From assembly GCF_000974785.1 (NCBI RefSeq), contig NZ_BBWV01000002.1:1-64000 (forward strand): 64,000 nt of DNA, written 5' to 3'. This DNA comes from Flavihumibacter petaseus NBRC 106054. Lineage in GTDB: Bacteria; Bacteroidota; Bacteroidia; Chitinophagales; Chitinophagaceae. Below, in pieces: positions 51,003-59,753 of the stretch; positions within the stretch are counted from its first letter, which is position 1; every line of letters starts with the position of its first letter. A model generated the notes under the pieces. It had not been told where the DNA came from, searched no databases, and saw nothing but the letters and a program-made list of their open reading frames with translations. Position numbers and translations under genes: made by a program.

Positions 51003-52448
51003 ATGTCGCTATTAACCCTGATATACCTGCTGGCCTCAGTAAGTTTTGTGATCGGCCTGAAACAGTTGTCGCATCCTGCTACGGCCAGGAGGGGGAACCT
51101 GCTTGCGGCTGCAGGTATGGCGATTGCCATCTTCGCCACCATATTTCTGTATCGTGATGAACAGGGTGCCGCATTGGGCAATTATGGCTGGATCTTCAGT
51201 GGCCTCGTGATCGGCGGTGTGATCGGCACGTATTCCGCAAGAAAGGTACAGATGACGGCCATGCCGGAAATGGTGAGCATCTTTAATGGTATGGGGGGCG
51301 CCTGTGCGGCATTGATCTCCATTATAGAATTCAATCGCCTCGCTGATGCGATCCATGGTAAACACGATTCCCTGTCGGCAGTTTTTCCTGCTTCTTCAGC
51401 TTACGGACATTGGGTGGGCGAAATGCTGGTGATCGCTGCCGGACTAATCATCGGTTCGGTATCCTTTGCGGGCAGTGTGATCGCCTGGGGAAAACTGAAT
51501 GGCAGAATTAAGGACTTCTCTTTCCGCGGACAACATTTTGTAAACATTGGCTTGTTACTGGCTGCGGTCATCCTGGCTGCATGGCTGATCGCGGTTCATG
51601 AAAATGCGAACCAATCAGTCTTTTATCTTATTCTCCTGTTGTCTCTTTGTTATGGCGTTTTCTTTGTGCTCCCGATCGGCGGCGCAGACATGCCTGTTGT
51701 GATATCCCTGCTCAATTCTTTTACCGGCGTGGCTGCCGCCTGCGGTGGCTTCCTGTATCACAACAAAGCAATGCTCACTGGTGGTATCCTGGTGGGCGCA
51801 GCGGGTACTTTGCTGACCATCCTGATGTGTAAAGCCATGAACCGCTCGCTCAAGAATGTACTGATCGGTTCTTTTGGCGGAACAGTAACAGCTTCCGGGC
51901 ACCATGTTACCCAGGGCGCCTATAAGGAGGTGAGTCTTTCCGATGCGGCAGTAGTGTTGTCCTTTGCCAACAAGGTGATGATCGTACCCGGATACGGACT
52001 GGCAGTAGCGCAGGCGCAGCATGCCTGCCACGAACTGGAAAAACTGCTTACAGGTAAAGGCGTCGATGTGAAGTATGCCATCCATCCCGTTGCCGGAAGG
52101 ATGCCCGGCCATATGAATGTATTGCTGGCTGAGGCGGATGTAGCTTATGAACAGTTGCTGGAAATGGAAACCGCCAACGATGAATTTTCAACCGTAGATG
52201 TGGTGCTGGTACTGGGAGCGAACGATGTAGTGAACCCCGCTGCCAAAACTGATCCGGCTTCCCCGATATATGGTATGCCGATTCTCGATGTGGAAAGCGC
52301 AAAGACCTGTATCGTCAACAAACGCAGCATGAAACCAGGATATGCCGGCATCGAGAACGAACTTTTTTTTCGCCCCAAAACATCCATGCTTTTTGGCGAT
52401 GCCAAAAAAGTACTACAGGATCTCATTGCCGAGATCAAGAATCTCTGA
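51003..52448 (+). CDS. pntB: NAD(P) transhydrogenase subunit beta
   Basis: This 481-aa beta subunit has an N-terminal membrane part (~9 helices to ~residue 285, completing the proton path) and a C-terminal NADP(H)-binding domain (~300-481). The latter has VPGYGLAVAQAQHACHE, VAGRMPGHMNVLLAEADV, and the C-terminal GYAGIENELFF. It provides NADPH together with zwf encoded elsewhere in this window. The rsmF-like gene downstream has its own promoter box. Confidence 0.95.
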   Translation: MSLLTLIYLLASVSFVIGLKQLSHPATARRGNLLAAAGMAIAIFATIFLYRDEQGAALGNYGWIFSGLVIGGVIGTYSARKVQMTAMPEMVSIFNGMGGACAALISIIEFNRLADAIHGKHDSLSAVFPASSAYGHWVGEMLVIAAGLIIGSVSFAGSVIAWGKLNGRIKDFSFRGQHFVNIGLLLAAVILAAWLIAVHENANQSVFYLILLLSLCYGVFFVLPIGGADMPVVISLLNSFTGVAAACGGFLYHNKAMLTGGILVGAAGTLLTILMCKAMNRSLKNVLIGSFGGTVTASGHHVTQGAYKEVSLSDAAVVLSFANKVMIVPGYGLAVAQAQHACHELEKLLTGKGVDVKYAIHPVAGRMPGHMNVLLAEADVAYEQLLEMETANDEFSTVDVVLVLGANDVVNPAAKTDPASPIYGMPILDVESAKTCIVNKRSMKPGYAGIENELFFRPKTSMLFGDAKKVLQDLIAEIKNL

Positions 52449-52452
52449 TCGT

Positions 52453-52460
52453 TATTTTTG
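52453..52460 (+). promoter_or_regulatory. Promoter -7 box TATTTTTG of the RsmF-like gene
   Basis: It is an exact match, 16 bases before the ATG at 52477 and 4 bases after the pntB stop. Confidence 0.5.
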
Positions 52461-52476
52461 CTTTTTAAATTAGTAC

Positions 52477-53841
52477 ATGCTTACTGCAACGATGTTGGAG
52501 GATTGGCGTCACGCACCGGGATTTGACGAAGCTGCTTTCAGCGAAGTGCACGAAAGCGGTGCACAGGTAGTATCTATCCGGATGAATCCCGCCAAGTGGA
52601 AAGACAGTTCAGGATTGTCCTTTCCCCTGGGTGAAAAAGTTCCCTGGAACAGCTATGGATTCTACCTGGAGCAGCGACCGTTTTTCACGTTCGAGCCCTG
52701 GCTGCATGCGGGCGTATTTTACGTGCAGGAAGCCAGTAGCATGTTCCTGGAAACAGCCATCCGGCAGACAGTTGATCTTTCGGTGCCCGTTATGGCCCTG
52801 GATGGCTGCGCTGCGCCGGGAGGGAAGTCGACTCTGATCCAGTCGCTGCTGCCTCCCAAAAGCGTACTGGTGAGTAATGAAGTGATCCGCAACCGCGCCA
52901 CTATCCTGGAAGAGAATCTTATCAAATGGGGATCACCCAACAGCATCGTGACGAGTAGTGATCCCCGTGAGTTCGCACCGCTGGGCCCCGTATTCGACCT
53001 GCTGGTAGTGGACGCGCCCTGCAGCGGCAGCGGCCTTTTTCGTCGTGACCCGGATGCCGCTGAAGGATGGAGCAGAGACCTGGTGAAACTATGCAGCCAG
53101 CGGCAGCAGCGCATCCTGGCCGACTATTGGCAGGCGTTGAAACCGGGCGGCATACTGATCTATTCCACCTGTTCTTATTCTGTGGAAGAAGATGAAGCTA
53201 TTGCCGATTGGATCATGGAATCCTGGGATGCGGTTTCGCTGCCCCTCGACATTCCGGAACACTGGAATATCGTGACCAGTCAGAGTTCCCGCTTCCATGC
53301 CTGGGGCTACCGGTTTTACCCGGACCGGCTGATGGGAGAAGGGCTGTTTCTGGCGGCTTTCAGGAAGGAAGACGGCGAAGGGAAACCGCCCAGACCGGGC
53401 AAACCCAAGTGGGAACCCATACCAGCCAGAAAGCAGCAGGGGCTGAAGCGATGGATTGCAGATGACTGGCAAACGAATTTTGTTACGCTGAATCAGTCCG
53501 TGATCGCATGGCACAGCGAGCTGGAGGAAATGTTGATGCGGCTGGGTAATGTTTATGTTCGCCAGGCCGGCCTCCTGATGGGTAAGCTGGCAGGAGAGGA
53601 GCTAATTCCCGAGACTGCCCTGGCATTAAATCAGCAACGTGCCACAAGCCTGCCACAGCTGTCATTTGACTGGGAACAGGCGCTCCGCTATCTCCGGAAG
53701 GAAGAAATACCCTGGTCGGGCAGTGAAAAGGGATGGTACCTGGCAACATTTGCCGGTCAGTCGCTGGGCTGGCTCAAATTACTGGGTAACCGGACCAATA
53801 ACTATTATCCCAAAGAATGGCGCATCCTGAAATCATCATGA
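52477..53841 (+). CDS. RsmF/RsmB-family RNA (cytosine-5) methyltransferase
   Basis: This 454-aa m5C RNA methyltransferase has the SAM-binding ALDGCAAPGGKSTLIQ, the two family cysteines in DAPCSGSGLF and YSTCSYS (nucleophile and release), and an extended C-terminal domain of ~150 residues like that of RsmF. The predicted target is 16S rRNA, but specificity is not proven. The -7 box 16 bases upstream suggests its own promoter after the pnt operon. Confidence 0.9.
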   Translation: MLTATMLEDWRHAPGFDEAAFSEVHESGAQVVSIRMNPAKWKDSSGLSFPLGEKVPWNSYGFYLEQRPFFTFEPWLHAGVFYVQEASSMFLETAIRQTVDLSVPVMALDGCAAPGGKSTLIQSLLPPKSVLVSNEVIRNRATILEENLIKWGSPNSIVTSSDPREFAPLGPVFDLLVVDAPCSGSGLFRRDPDAAEGWSRDLVKLCSQRQQRILADYWQALKPGGILIYSTCSYSVEEDEAIADWIMESWDAVSLPLDIPEHWNIVTSQSSRFHAWGYRFYPDRLMGEGLFLAAFRKEDGEGKPPRPGKPKWEPIPARKQQGLKRWIADDWQTNFVTLNQSVIAWHSELEEMLMRLGNVYVRQAGLLMGKLAGEELIPETALALNQQRATSLPQLSFDWEQALRYLRKEEIPWSGSEKGWYLATFAGQSLGWLKLLGNRTNNYYPKEWRILKSS

Positions 53842-53903
53842 CCCCCATTGCCCGCATTTTACGATATTGCGGGATAATTGCACCGGATAAAATTCATTTC
53901 CTT

Positions 53904-54890
53904 ATGTTGAAAAGACCTATTCTCAGCATTGTTTTTGTGATCCTGACCTGTGTGGTGCGGGCCCAGGGAACCTTGCAGGTTCAGGGCATAACCCCCGATC
54001 TGTATCTGCTTCATAAAGTTCAGCCGAAAGAAACCTGGTACAGCATCGGCAGAACCTATAATCTTCCTCCAAAGGAAATCGGGACCTATAATAAAACGGA
54101 TATCAACAGCGGGCTGTCTGTTGGCCAGACGGTAAAAATCCCGTTGGTGGGCGGAAACTTTGTACAGACCACGGCCAAAGCAAACGATGAGGCCCTTGTT
54201 CCCGTGTATCATACGGTGAAAGAAGGGGAATGGATGTACCGGGTAAGTACCAATCACAACAAGGTGCCGGTTGACCAGCTGGAGAGCTGGAACAATATCA
54301 AAAGCAACCAGGTGAAATCAGGCATGAACCTCATCGTGGGTTACCTGAAGGTCAAAAAAGACCAGAGCGCCCTTGCTTCGGGCAATATTCCCGTTGCACC
54401 TGTTTCAGCACCTGCGGCAACCTCAGCCGTTCCTGCGGCTTCATCGGTCAGTACAGGAGCGGCAAGCACTGGTGCTTCCGGCGTTGTGACAACAGGCAAT
54501 TCCAAACCAGCACAGCCATCGCCCGTGGCCACCAATCCGGCGCCTGCACCTGCAACCAGTAACCTGCCTGCTTCACTGGACTACCGGGGCGGATATTTCA
54601 AATCACAGTATGAAACCGGATCATCGAAATCTGCAAAGGGCACAGCTGCCACTTTTCGCAGCACCAGTGGCTGGAATGACGGTAAATATTATGCGCTGAT
54701 GGATGAAGTGCCTGTAGGTACCATTGTGATGGTGACCAATACAGCTTCAGGCAAGGTGATTTATGCAAAAGTGCTGGGCAATCTTTCCGACATCAGGGAG
54801 AATGCCGGCCTGGCCATTCGCATCAGTAATGCCGCAGCAACGGAGCTGGGAGCAGGCGAAAATAAATTCAGCGCCGAAGTAAGGTTCTAA
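53904..54890 (+). CDS. Exported LysM protein with C-terminal double-psi beta-barrel
   Basis: This 328-aa protein starts at MLKRPILSIVFVILTC; the upstream in-frame codons overlap the preceding gene. It has a signal peptide (cut near VVRAQG), two LysM domains (starting LHKVQPKETWYSIGRTY and YHTVKEGEWMYRVSTN), an alanine/serine/proline-rich linker (~155-225) and a C-terminal domain (~240-328) with WNDGKYYALMDEVPVGTIVMVTN, which looks like the RlpA-type barrel. It probably binds peptidoglycan. Its active acid is not clear, so lytic activity is unproven. A GGT gene follows 11 bases after. Confidence 0.8.
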   Translation: MLKRPILSIVFVILTCVVRAQGTLQVQGITPDLYLLHKVQPKETWYSIGRTYNLPPKEIGTYNKTDINSGLSVGQTVKIPLVGGNFVQTTAKANDEALVPVYHTVKEGEWMYRVSTNHNKVPVDQLESWNNIKSNQVKSGMNLIVGYLKVKKDQSALASGNIPVAPVSAPAATSAVPAASSVSTGAASTGASGVVTTGNSKPAQPSPVATNPAPAPATSNLPASLDYRGGYFKSQYETGSSKSAKGTAATFRSTSGWNDGKYYALMDEVPVGTIVMVTNTASGKVIYAKVLGNLSDIRENAGLAIRISNAAATELGAGENKFSAEVRF

Positions 54891-54901
54891 CTGCTAATCA
54901 T

Positions 54902-56755
54902 ATGATCAGAAAGCTACTGCCTCTTGCGTTTGTAGCGCTGTCCGCTACGCTGCACGCCCAGCCAACAGAAAAACCCGTTCTTCATGGGAGCCACTGGATG
55001 GCGATCACCGGGAAACCCTTGGCTGCCACTGCCGGTGCCAGGATCTTTCAGCAGGGCGGCAATGCCGTTGACGCTGCCTGCGCCATGCTTGCGGCTACCT
55101 GCACTATGTGGGACGTGCTGAGCTGGGGAGGTGAAACACAGGCTTTGATCTATCATCCCAAACTGAAAAAAGTAATCGGCATCAATGCACTCGGTGTTGC
55201 GCCTACCGGTGCCACGGCAGCATATTTCAAATCAAAAGGAATGAACTTCCCGCCACAGTACGGACCACTGGCTGCGGTAACACCCGGCACACCGGGCGGA
55301 CTATGCACCATGCTCGCAGAATATGGTACCATGAGTCTCAAACAGGTGCTGGCACCCGCCATGGAACTCAGTGAAGGCTATCCGATCGAAGCGCAAACGG
55401 CCAACAGCATGGAACGGGATAAGGAGCGTATCAAAGGCTGGCCATATTCCAAAGCAATATTCCTGACACATCCCGGTGAAAAACGAGAAGCCCCTGAAGC
55501 AGGCGAAATCTTCCGCCAGGCCGATCTGCTGCAAACGTTGCAACGTATGGTTGAAGCAGAACAGGCAGCGCTCAAAAAAGGAAAGAACCGGAAGGAAGCG
55601 ATCTATGCAGCCTACGACCGATTCTACCGCGGCGATATCGCCAAAGAATTCGTACGGGGGTGCCAGGAACAGGGTGGTCTGATTACGATGGAAGACCTGG
55701 CCAACTGGAAGGTACTCACAGAAGAACCGCTACATACGAATTACAAAGGCATTGAAGTATATAAATTGTCGCAGTGGACCCAGGGTCCCATGTTGCTGCA
55801 AAGCCTGAACATGCTCGAGAAAATGGACCTGAAGGCCATGGGCTTCAATTCTGCCCGTTACATCCACACGCTGTACCAGGTGATGAGCAAGGCATTTGCA
55901 GACAGGGATTTTTATTACGGTGACCCTTATTTCCCGCCCGCAGAACCGATCCAGGGCCTTTTGTCGAAAGAATATGCAGCAAAAAGAGCAGCTGAAATCA
56001 ACTGGGATAAAAATGATCCCCTCGTAAAACCGGGAGATCCTTATCCGTTCGAAGGAAAAGAAAATCCTTACCGCGAACTCCTGCAGCAGTGGCCGGGTAA
56101 ACCATCCGGAAATAACAGCAACCAGGGAGAACTGGCCATTTCAGAAAAATACCTGGAGAATGTATGGCTCGGAACTACTTCCGTTGAAGCAGCCGATAAG
56201 GAAGGCTGGGTGGTTTCCATCACGCCTAGTGGTGGCTGGCTGCCAGCCTGTGTTGCCGGGAAAACCGGTGTGGGCATGAGCCAGCGCATGCAAAGTTTTG
56301 TGACGGATACCGCATTGAATCCCTTTAATGTGGTCGAGCCGGGCAAAAGGCCGAGGGTAACATTAACACCGACACTTGCCATGAAAGACGGCAAACCCTA
56401 CCTGTCTTTTGCCGTACAGGGAGGCGATACACAGGATCAGAACCTGTTACAGTTTTTTCTGAATGTAGTGGAGTTTGGCATGAACGTGCAGGAAGCGGTG
56501 GAAGCACCCAATATCAATACCTATCAATACTGGTTGTCGCTGGGAGACGAAGACCGTAAACCGAGACCGGGACAAATCCTGTTGCATGCCTCAACGCCAG
56601 CGTATATCCGAAAGGAGCTTTCACGCATGGGTTATCAGCTGAGATTCGAAAACAAAACATCCGGACCAACCAACGCAATCTTTTTCGACTGGAAACACGG
56701 AAGCTTCTGGGGTGGTTCGAGCAATTACGGCGAAGATTACGGCATCGGTTGGTGA
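54902..56755 (+). CDS. Gamma-glutamyltransferase-family exported protein
   Basis: This 617-aa protein has a signal peptide (MIRKLLPLAFVALSATLHA) and the gamma-glutamyltransferase fold: GGNAVDAAC near the start, PGGLCTMLAEYGTMSL, then the autoprocessing region LGTTSVEAADKEGWVVS at ~424-440, where T425 would be the catalytic N-terminal residue. The usual TTH is TTS here. The C-terminal half has GKRPRVTLTPTLAMKDG. It may be a GGT-like amidohydrolase of another specificity. It is tandem with the LysM protein and converges with the response regulator gene by 19 bases. Confidence 0.82.
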   Translation: MIRKLLPLAFVALSATLHAQPTEKPVLHGSHWMAITGKPLAATAGARIFQQGGNAVDAACAMLAATCTMWDVLSWGGETQALIYHPKLKKVIGINALGVAPTGATAAYFKSKGMNFPPQYGPLAAVTPGTPGGLCTMLAEYGTMSLKQVLAPAMELSEGYPIEAQTANSMERDKERIKGWPYSKAIFLTHPGEKREAPEAGEIFRQADLLQTLQRMVEAEQAALKKGKNRKEAIYAAYDRFYRGDIAKEFVRGCQEQGGLITMEDLANWKVLTEEPLHTNYKGIEVYKLSQWTQGPMLLQSLNMLEKMDLKAMGFNSARYIHTLYQVMSKAFADRDFYYGDPYFPPAEPIQGLLSKEYAAKRAAEINWDKNDPLVKPGDPYPFEGKENPYRELLQQWPGKPSGNNSNQGELAISEKYLENVWLGTTSVEAADKEGWVVSITPSGGWLPACVAGKTGVGMSQRMQSFVTDTALNPFNVVEPGKRPRVTLTPTLAMKDGKPYLSFAVQGGDTQDQNLLQFFLNVVEFGMNVQEAVEAPNINTYQYWLSLGDEDRKPRPGQILLHASTPAYIRKELSRMGYQLRFENKTSGPTNAIFFDWKHGSFWGGSSNYGEDYGIGW

Positions 56756-57423
56756 GGATCAGCTTTCACCCATCCCAGGCGGATCGCATACAGTACCAGG
56801 CCAACCCGGCTTTTTACCTGCAGCTTTTCAAACAGCGCTTCGCGGTATCCATCAATGGTCCTTTCACTTAATCCCATACTGATCGCGATCTCCTTATAGG
56901 TGAGTTCGGAAGCAGCGTGTTTGATGAATTCCATTTCCCTTTCGGATAATTTCACCGAAGGCAATGGCTGTTTCTCTTCTTTATGGATGGTGTGGATCAG
57001 CTTTCCGGTTACATAGTCGGAATAATAAAAACCGCGCTCCAGGATTTCCGTCAGTGCCCGGTGTAATTCACTCTGCGTACAATCTTTCAGCAGGTATCCC
57101 CGGCAACCCGAACGGATCATCTGGATCACAGAAGTTTCATCGTCATTCATGCTCAATGCCAGCAGCCGGATAAGGGGAAAGCGGGCACTCAGTTCTTTCG
57201 CTGCCTGTACGCCATTCATGACCGGCATATTGATGTCCAGGATAATGATATCAGGCGGATTGGTCTGCTTCGCCAGCCCATCCAGCAGCACCTGCCCATT
57301 GGCAGCCACCAGTGTAACCTCAAAACCAGGGATTTCGTTGATCAGGTGAGAAAGGGATTCGGCAACCAGCCGGTGGTCGTCTGCAATGGCTACTTCATAT
57401 TTTTTTGGTGTCTTGGATGGCAT
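56737..57423 (-). CDS. NarL/FixJ-family response regulator
   Basis: This 228-aa regulator has a receiver domain (~9-125, phosphoacceptor D63 in ILDINMP, acid pair D15/D16) and a LuxR-type HTH (~155-215, LSEREMEFIKHAASELTYKEIAISMGLSERTIDGYRE). It is the cognate partner of the histidine kinase upstream, whose gene overlaps it by 29 bases. Its 3' end overlaps the convergent GGT gene by 19 bases. Confidence 0.92.
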   Translation of the reverse strand: MPSKTPKKYEVAIADDHRLVAESLSHLINEIPGFEVTLVAANGQVLLDGLAKQTNPPDIIILDINMPVMNGVQAAKELSARFPLIRLLALSMNDDETSVIQMIRSGCRGYLLKDCTQSELHRALTEILERGFYYSDYVTGKLIHTIHKEEKQPLPSVKLSEREMEFIKHAASELTYKEIAISMGLSERTIDGYREALFEKLQVKSRVGLVLYAIRLGWVKADPHQPMP

Positions 57424-58231
57424 CTTCGTTGTTTTTTGGCAGGTTAATGGTAATACTGGTTCCGGTTCCGGGCACGCTGTTAATGGTGATGCGGGCGCCG
57501 ACCAGCGCTGCGCGTTTCTGGAGATTCTTCAGGCCGGATCCTGACTCTGATATGCTTCTTTTTTCCGCTTCCCGCGGATCGAATCCTTTTCCGTTATCCA
57601 TGATCGTGATGCAAAAATTATCTGCCGTGTAGATCATCGACAAATCGATCTCACTGGCTGCTGCATGCTTGAGGATATTGTTGAGAATCTCCTGGATCAT
57701 CCGGTAAATAACGATTTCTTTTTTTGCATCGATAACAAAATCTTCTCCTTCCGTAATAAACCGGCAGGTGATCATAGCCGATTGTTCAATACGCTGCAAC
57801 TCGAAACGGATCGACTCCCGTAGTCCGTAGGAAGAAAGCATGTCGCTGTTCATACCTTTCGAAAGCATCCTGATATAGCGGATCACGTCTCCGACAAGAT
57901 TGTTGGTGTCCTGGATCCGTTTTAGCTGGGAATGGTCCTTTAGTTCGTTTTCCAGGATGTTCAGGTTGATCCGTGCAACGCTCAGAATTTGTCCCATATT
58001 GTCGTGGATCTCCTGGCTTACATCCCGCAGGGTCTGATCGCGGCTCTCGATCTGGGTGGTCAGCACTTCCTTTTCATAGCTCTGTTTCAGCAGGTCCTGC
58101 TCGATCTTTTGCTTAAGCCTGCGGCGCTGCCCGGAAAGGATAAAATAAAGGATGAAGCCTGACAGGGCGAGCATCATGATCACCGCTGCGGACAGGGTGT
58201 AGATGATCTCGAATTCTGAAACACGCTTCAT
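57395..58231 (-). CDS. Sensor histidine kinase (HisKA_3 type) without a sensor domain
   Basis: This 278-aa kinase has one membrane helix (~13-32), a short coiled linker, a HisKA_3-type dimerisation helix with the phosphoacceptor H76 in VSQEIHDNMGQ, and an HATPase_c domain with MIQEILNNILKHA (N box) and DNGKGFDP (G1). It lacks any recognizable extracellular sensor. The upstream gene encodes a ~7-helix membrane protein, overlapping by four bases, and is a candidate for the sensing part. Confidence 0.9.
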   Translation of the reverse strand: MKRVSEFEIIYTLSAAVIMMLALSGFILYFILSGQRRRLKQKIEQDLLKQSYEKEVLTTQIESRDQTLRDVSQEIHDNMGQILSVARINLNILENELKDHSQLKRIQDTNNLVGDVIRYIRMLSKGMNSDMLSSYGLRESIRFELQRIEQSAMITCRFITEGEDFVIDAKKEIVIYRMIQEILNNILKHAAASEIDLSMIYTADNFCITIMDNGKGFDPREAEKRSISESGSGLKNLQKRAALVGARITINSVPGTGTSITINLPKNNEDAIQDTKKI

Positions 58232-58875
58232 AAACGTTTAGTTGTTGTCGGGCTTTTATGTTGCAACCAGAAATTCAATACAAAGGAACCATAAAAGAGC
58301 CACTCGCTGATCACGAGGAAAGGAACAGTCATCCGGTGGCCATCCTGTTTCATCACATTATATATACCCAGGGTCAGAAAGGAAGAGATGCTATGGATGA
58401 GAATTCCCAGTGCAATCCATAAGGAGTATTGATAGGCGGTCTCCTGCCAGTTATGATGGTCGAAGAGCTGTGCGATATAAAAAAGGACCTGCAGGATCAG
58501 CAGCAGGCAGGTAAGTACGATGATAAGGGTATTGAATGTTTTGTCGGGTGGTTGCAGGTACATGGCATTCAGAAACGCCAGTATTGCCACCACCGGAATA
58601 GTGATAAGGAAAGGCTTCCTGAGCCGACCCATTTCATTGGCCAGCGCCAGCGTAAGGAAGGCATAGTACAAAGGCCTGAATACATGATGGTAAACATAGT
58701 TGTTGACAAAGATCCTGCCCATCATGAACTCAAGCACTTCGCCGGCAAATGCAACGAGCAGGAACAGCCAAAACATGCGGTTGGCATCCGTCAGGCTTTT
58801 GTTCCTGGCAGCGCCAACCGCTATACCGATTCCTATAATTCCAAGTTTGACACAGGTCGCGATAAAAAGATTCAT
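58228..58875 (-). CDS. Polytopic membrane protein, likely sensor partner of the histidine kinase
   Basis: I do not recognise the family. This 215-aa protein has about seven hydrophobic helices (starting 2-22, MFWLFLLVAFAGEVLEFM and others) with few loops and a basic tail. The ATGA overlap with the kinase gene implies coupled translation and equal amounts. I infer a sensing or membrane-integral module feeding the kinase; nothing in the sequence shows the ligand. A -7 box, TACATTTG, ends one base before its ATG. Confidence 0.7.
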   Translation of the reverse strand: MNLFIATCVKLGIIGIGIAVGAARNKSLTDANRMFWLFLLVAFAGEVLEFMMGRIFVNNYVYHHVFRPLYYAFLTLALANEMGRLRKPFLITIPVVAILAFLNAMYLQPPDKTFNTLIIVLTCLLLILQVLFYIAQLFDHHNWQETAYQYSLWIALGILIHSISSFLTLGIYNVMKQDGHRMTVPFLVISEWLFYGSFVLNFWLQHKSPTTTKRL

Positions 58876-58876
58876 G

Positions 58877-58884
58877 CAAATGTA
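58877..58884 (-). promoter_or_regulatory. Candidate -7 box TACATTTG of the membrane/kinase/regulator operon
   Basis: It is an exact TAnnTTTG match on the minus strand but is only one base from the ATG at 58875, too close for a normal start. It may be fortuitous, or the true start codon is elsewhere. Confidence 0.3.
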
Positions 58885-58901
58885 GCTTTTGAAGCACAGG
58901 G

Positions 58902-59303
58902 TTAGCCTTTGCCACAGTTTGGCGGGCAGGGATAATAAACAAGGTAAACAGTCTGGGTGGCATTGTCCTGGGTTGCTCCTTTGTACTTCATGGTACCCTC
59001 AGCCCCGTAAATGATGAACACGGGTGTTTTGAATTCCGCCTTGCCGTAAAAAATATGCAATTCGGTAACGCCCTGTTGCGCCATGAGGTCTCTCAGCGGT
59101 TCCAGGGGGATCATCATCCCTTGTTTGAATTTCGCCCGGATCGATTTGTCATTCACGAAGTTGTCCCGGTAGATCTGAGCGGAGTCAGCCGAGATTTTCC
59201 TGAAAGCGAAAGGTTCAGGGGTGGTGTCGGTAAGAATTTTTTTTGAGGGTCCACACGCTGCCAGAAACACAATGACCGATAAGAAAAGCAGTAATTTCTT
59301 CAT
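58902..59303 (-). CDS. Small lipoprotein of unknown function
   Basis: I do not recognise this protein. The 133-aa protein has a lipoprotein signal (MKKLLLFLSVIVFLAAC, with Cys17 as the lipidation site). The rest is a compact alpha/beta domain with FVNDKSIRAKFKQG and ELHIFYGKAEF, ending in PCPPNCGKG with two further cysteines. It lies 26 bases upstream of the membrane/kinase/regulator trio in the same direction, so it may be cotranscribed. Confidence 0.65.
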   Translation of the reverse strand: MKKLLLFLSVIVFLAACGPSKKILTDTTPEPFAFRKISADSAQIYRDNFVNDKSIRAKFKQGMMIPLEPLRDLMAQQGVTELHIFYGKAEFKTPVFIIYGAEGTMKYKGATQDNATQTVYLVYYPCPPNCGKG

Positions 59304-59402
59304 GGCTTTTGGTTTGAGGTGATTGATATTTTAAAGTTAACAATAATGTGTAGAGAAAGCCAGGGGTATACACCCCTGGTTGTTGGATAGGTAAGCGCAG
59401 GT

Positions 59403-59519
59403 TTAATGGTGATTCTTTTTATAATAAAGTATGATCATCATCGTGAGAAAGGCAAAAGCAGCCATTATGCCCACCAGCCAGTAAAAGTGGCGGGCTGCCA
59501 GGAGGTCGGGTTCGAACAT
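59403..59519 (-). CDS. Possible small single-helix membrane protein (38 aa)
   Basis: This short reading frame (from MFEPDLLAARHFYW) is mostly one membrane helix (WLVGIMAAFAFLTMMIILYY) with a basic histidine-ending tail. An upstream in-frame stretch with many His/Cys residues exists, but its ATG at 59732 overlaps the acnA terminator, so a longer protein is unlikely. Weak support; it could be chance. Confidence 0.4.
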   Translation of the reverse strand: MFEPDLLAARHFYWLVGIMAAFAFLTMMIILYYKKNHH

Positions 59520-59702
59520 ACCTGAGGTTTTGGAGTGTGATTTATGGAGAGGCCGGTGTGGCTGTGGTGTCTTGCGACCCCCACAACCATGACCGACCGA
59601 ACCTGATGCTGCTGTGAAATTAGCATAGTGCTCACCGTAGGAAAAGGGGAGAATCCTCTTTATTGACCGGGAAAAACCCCGGTTATGGAGAAATCTGGCC
59701 AC

Positions 59703-59728
59703 AAAAAAGGCCGCCCTTGCAGGCGGCC
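59703..59728 (-). terminator. Terminator after aconitase
   Basis: On the minus strand the stem GGCCGCC/GGCGGCC with a 6-base loop is followed by six T residues. It lies 25 bases past the aconitase stop. Confidence 0.85.
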
Positions 59729-59753
59729 CCATATGAGAATGCTGTAATACAGG

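Noticed and set aside
58877-58884. Exact -7 box one base ahead of the membrane-protein ATG as a true promoter
   Set aside because: It is kept only as a low-confidence feature, because the distance leaves no transcribed leader or start base and no -33 element fits.
59520-59732. Longer version of the 38-aa membrane protein with a His/Cys-rich N-terminal part
   Set aside because: The only ATG is within a terminator for aconitase, and the sequence there is a low-complexity translation.
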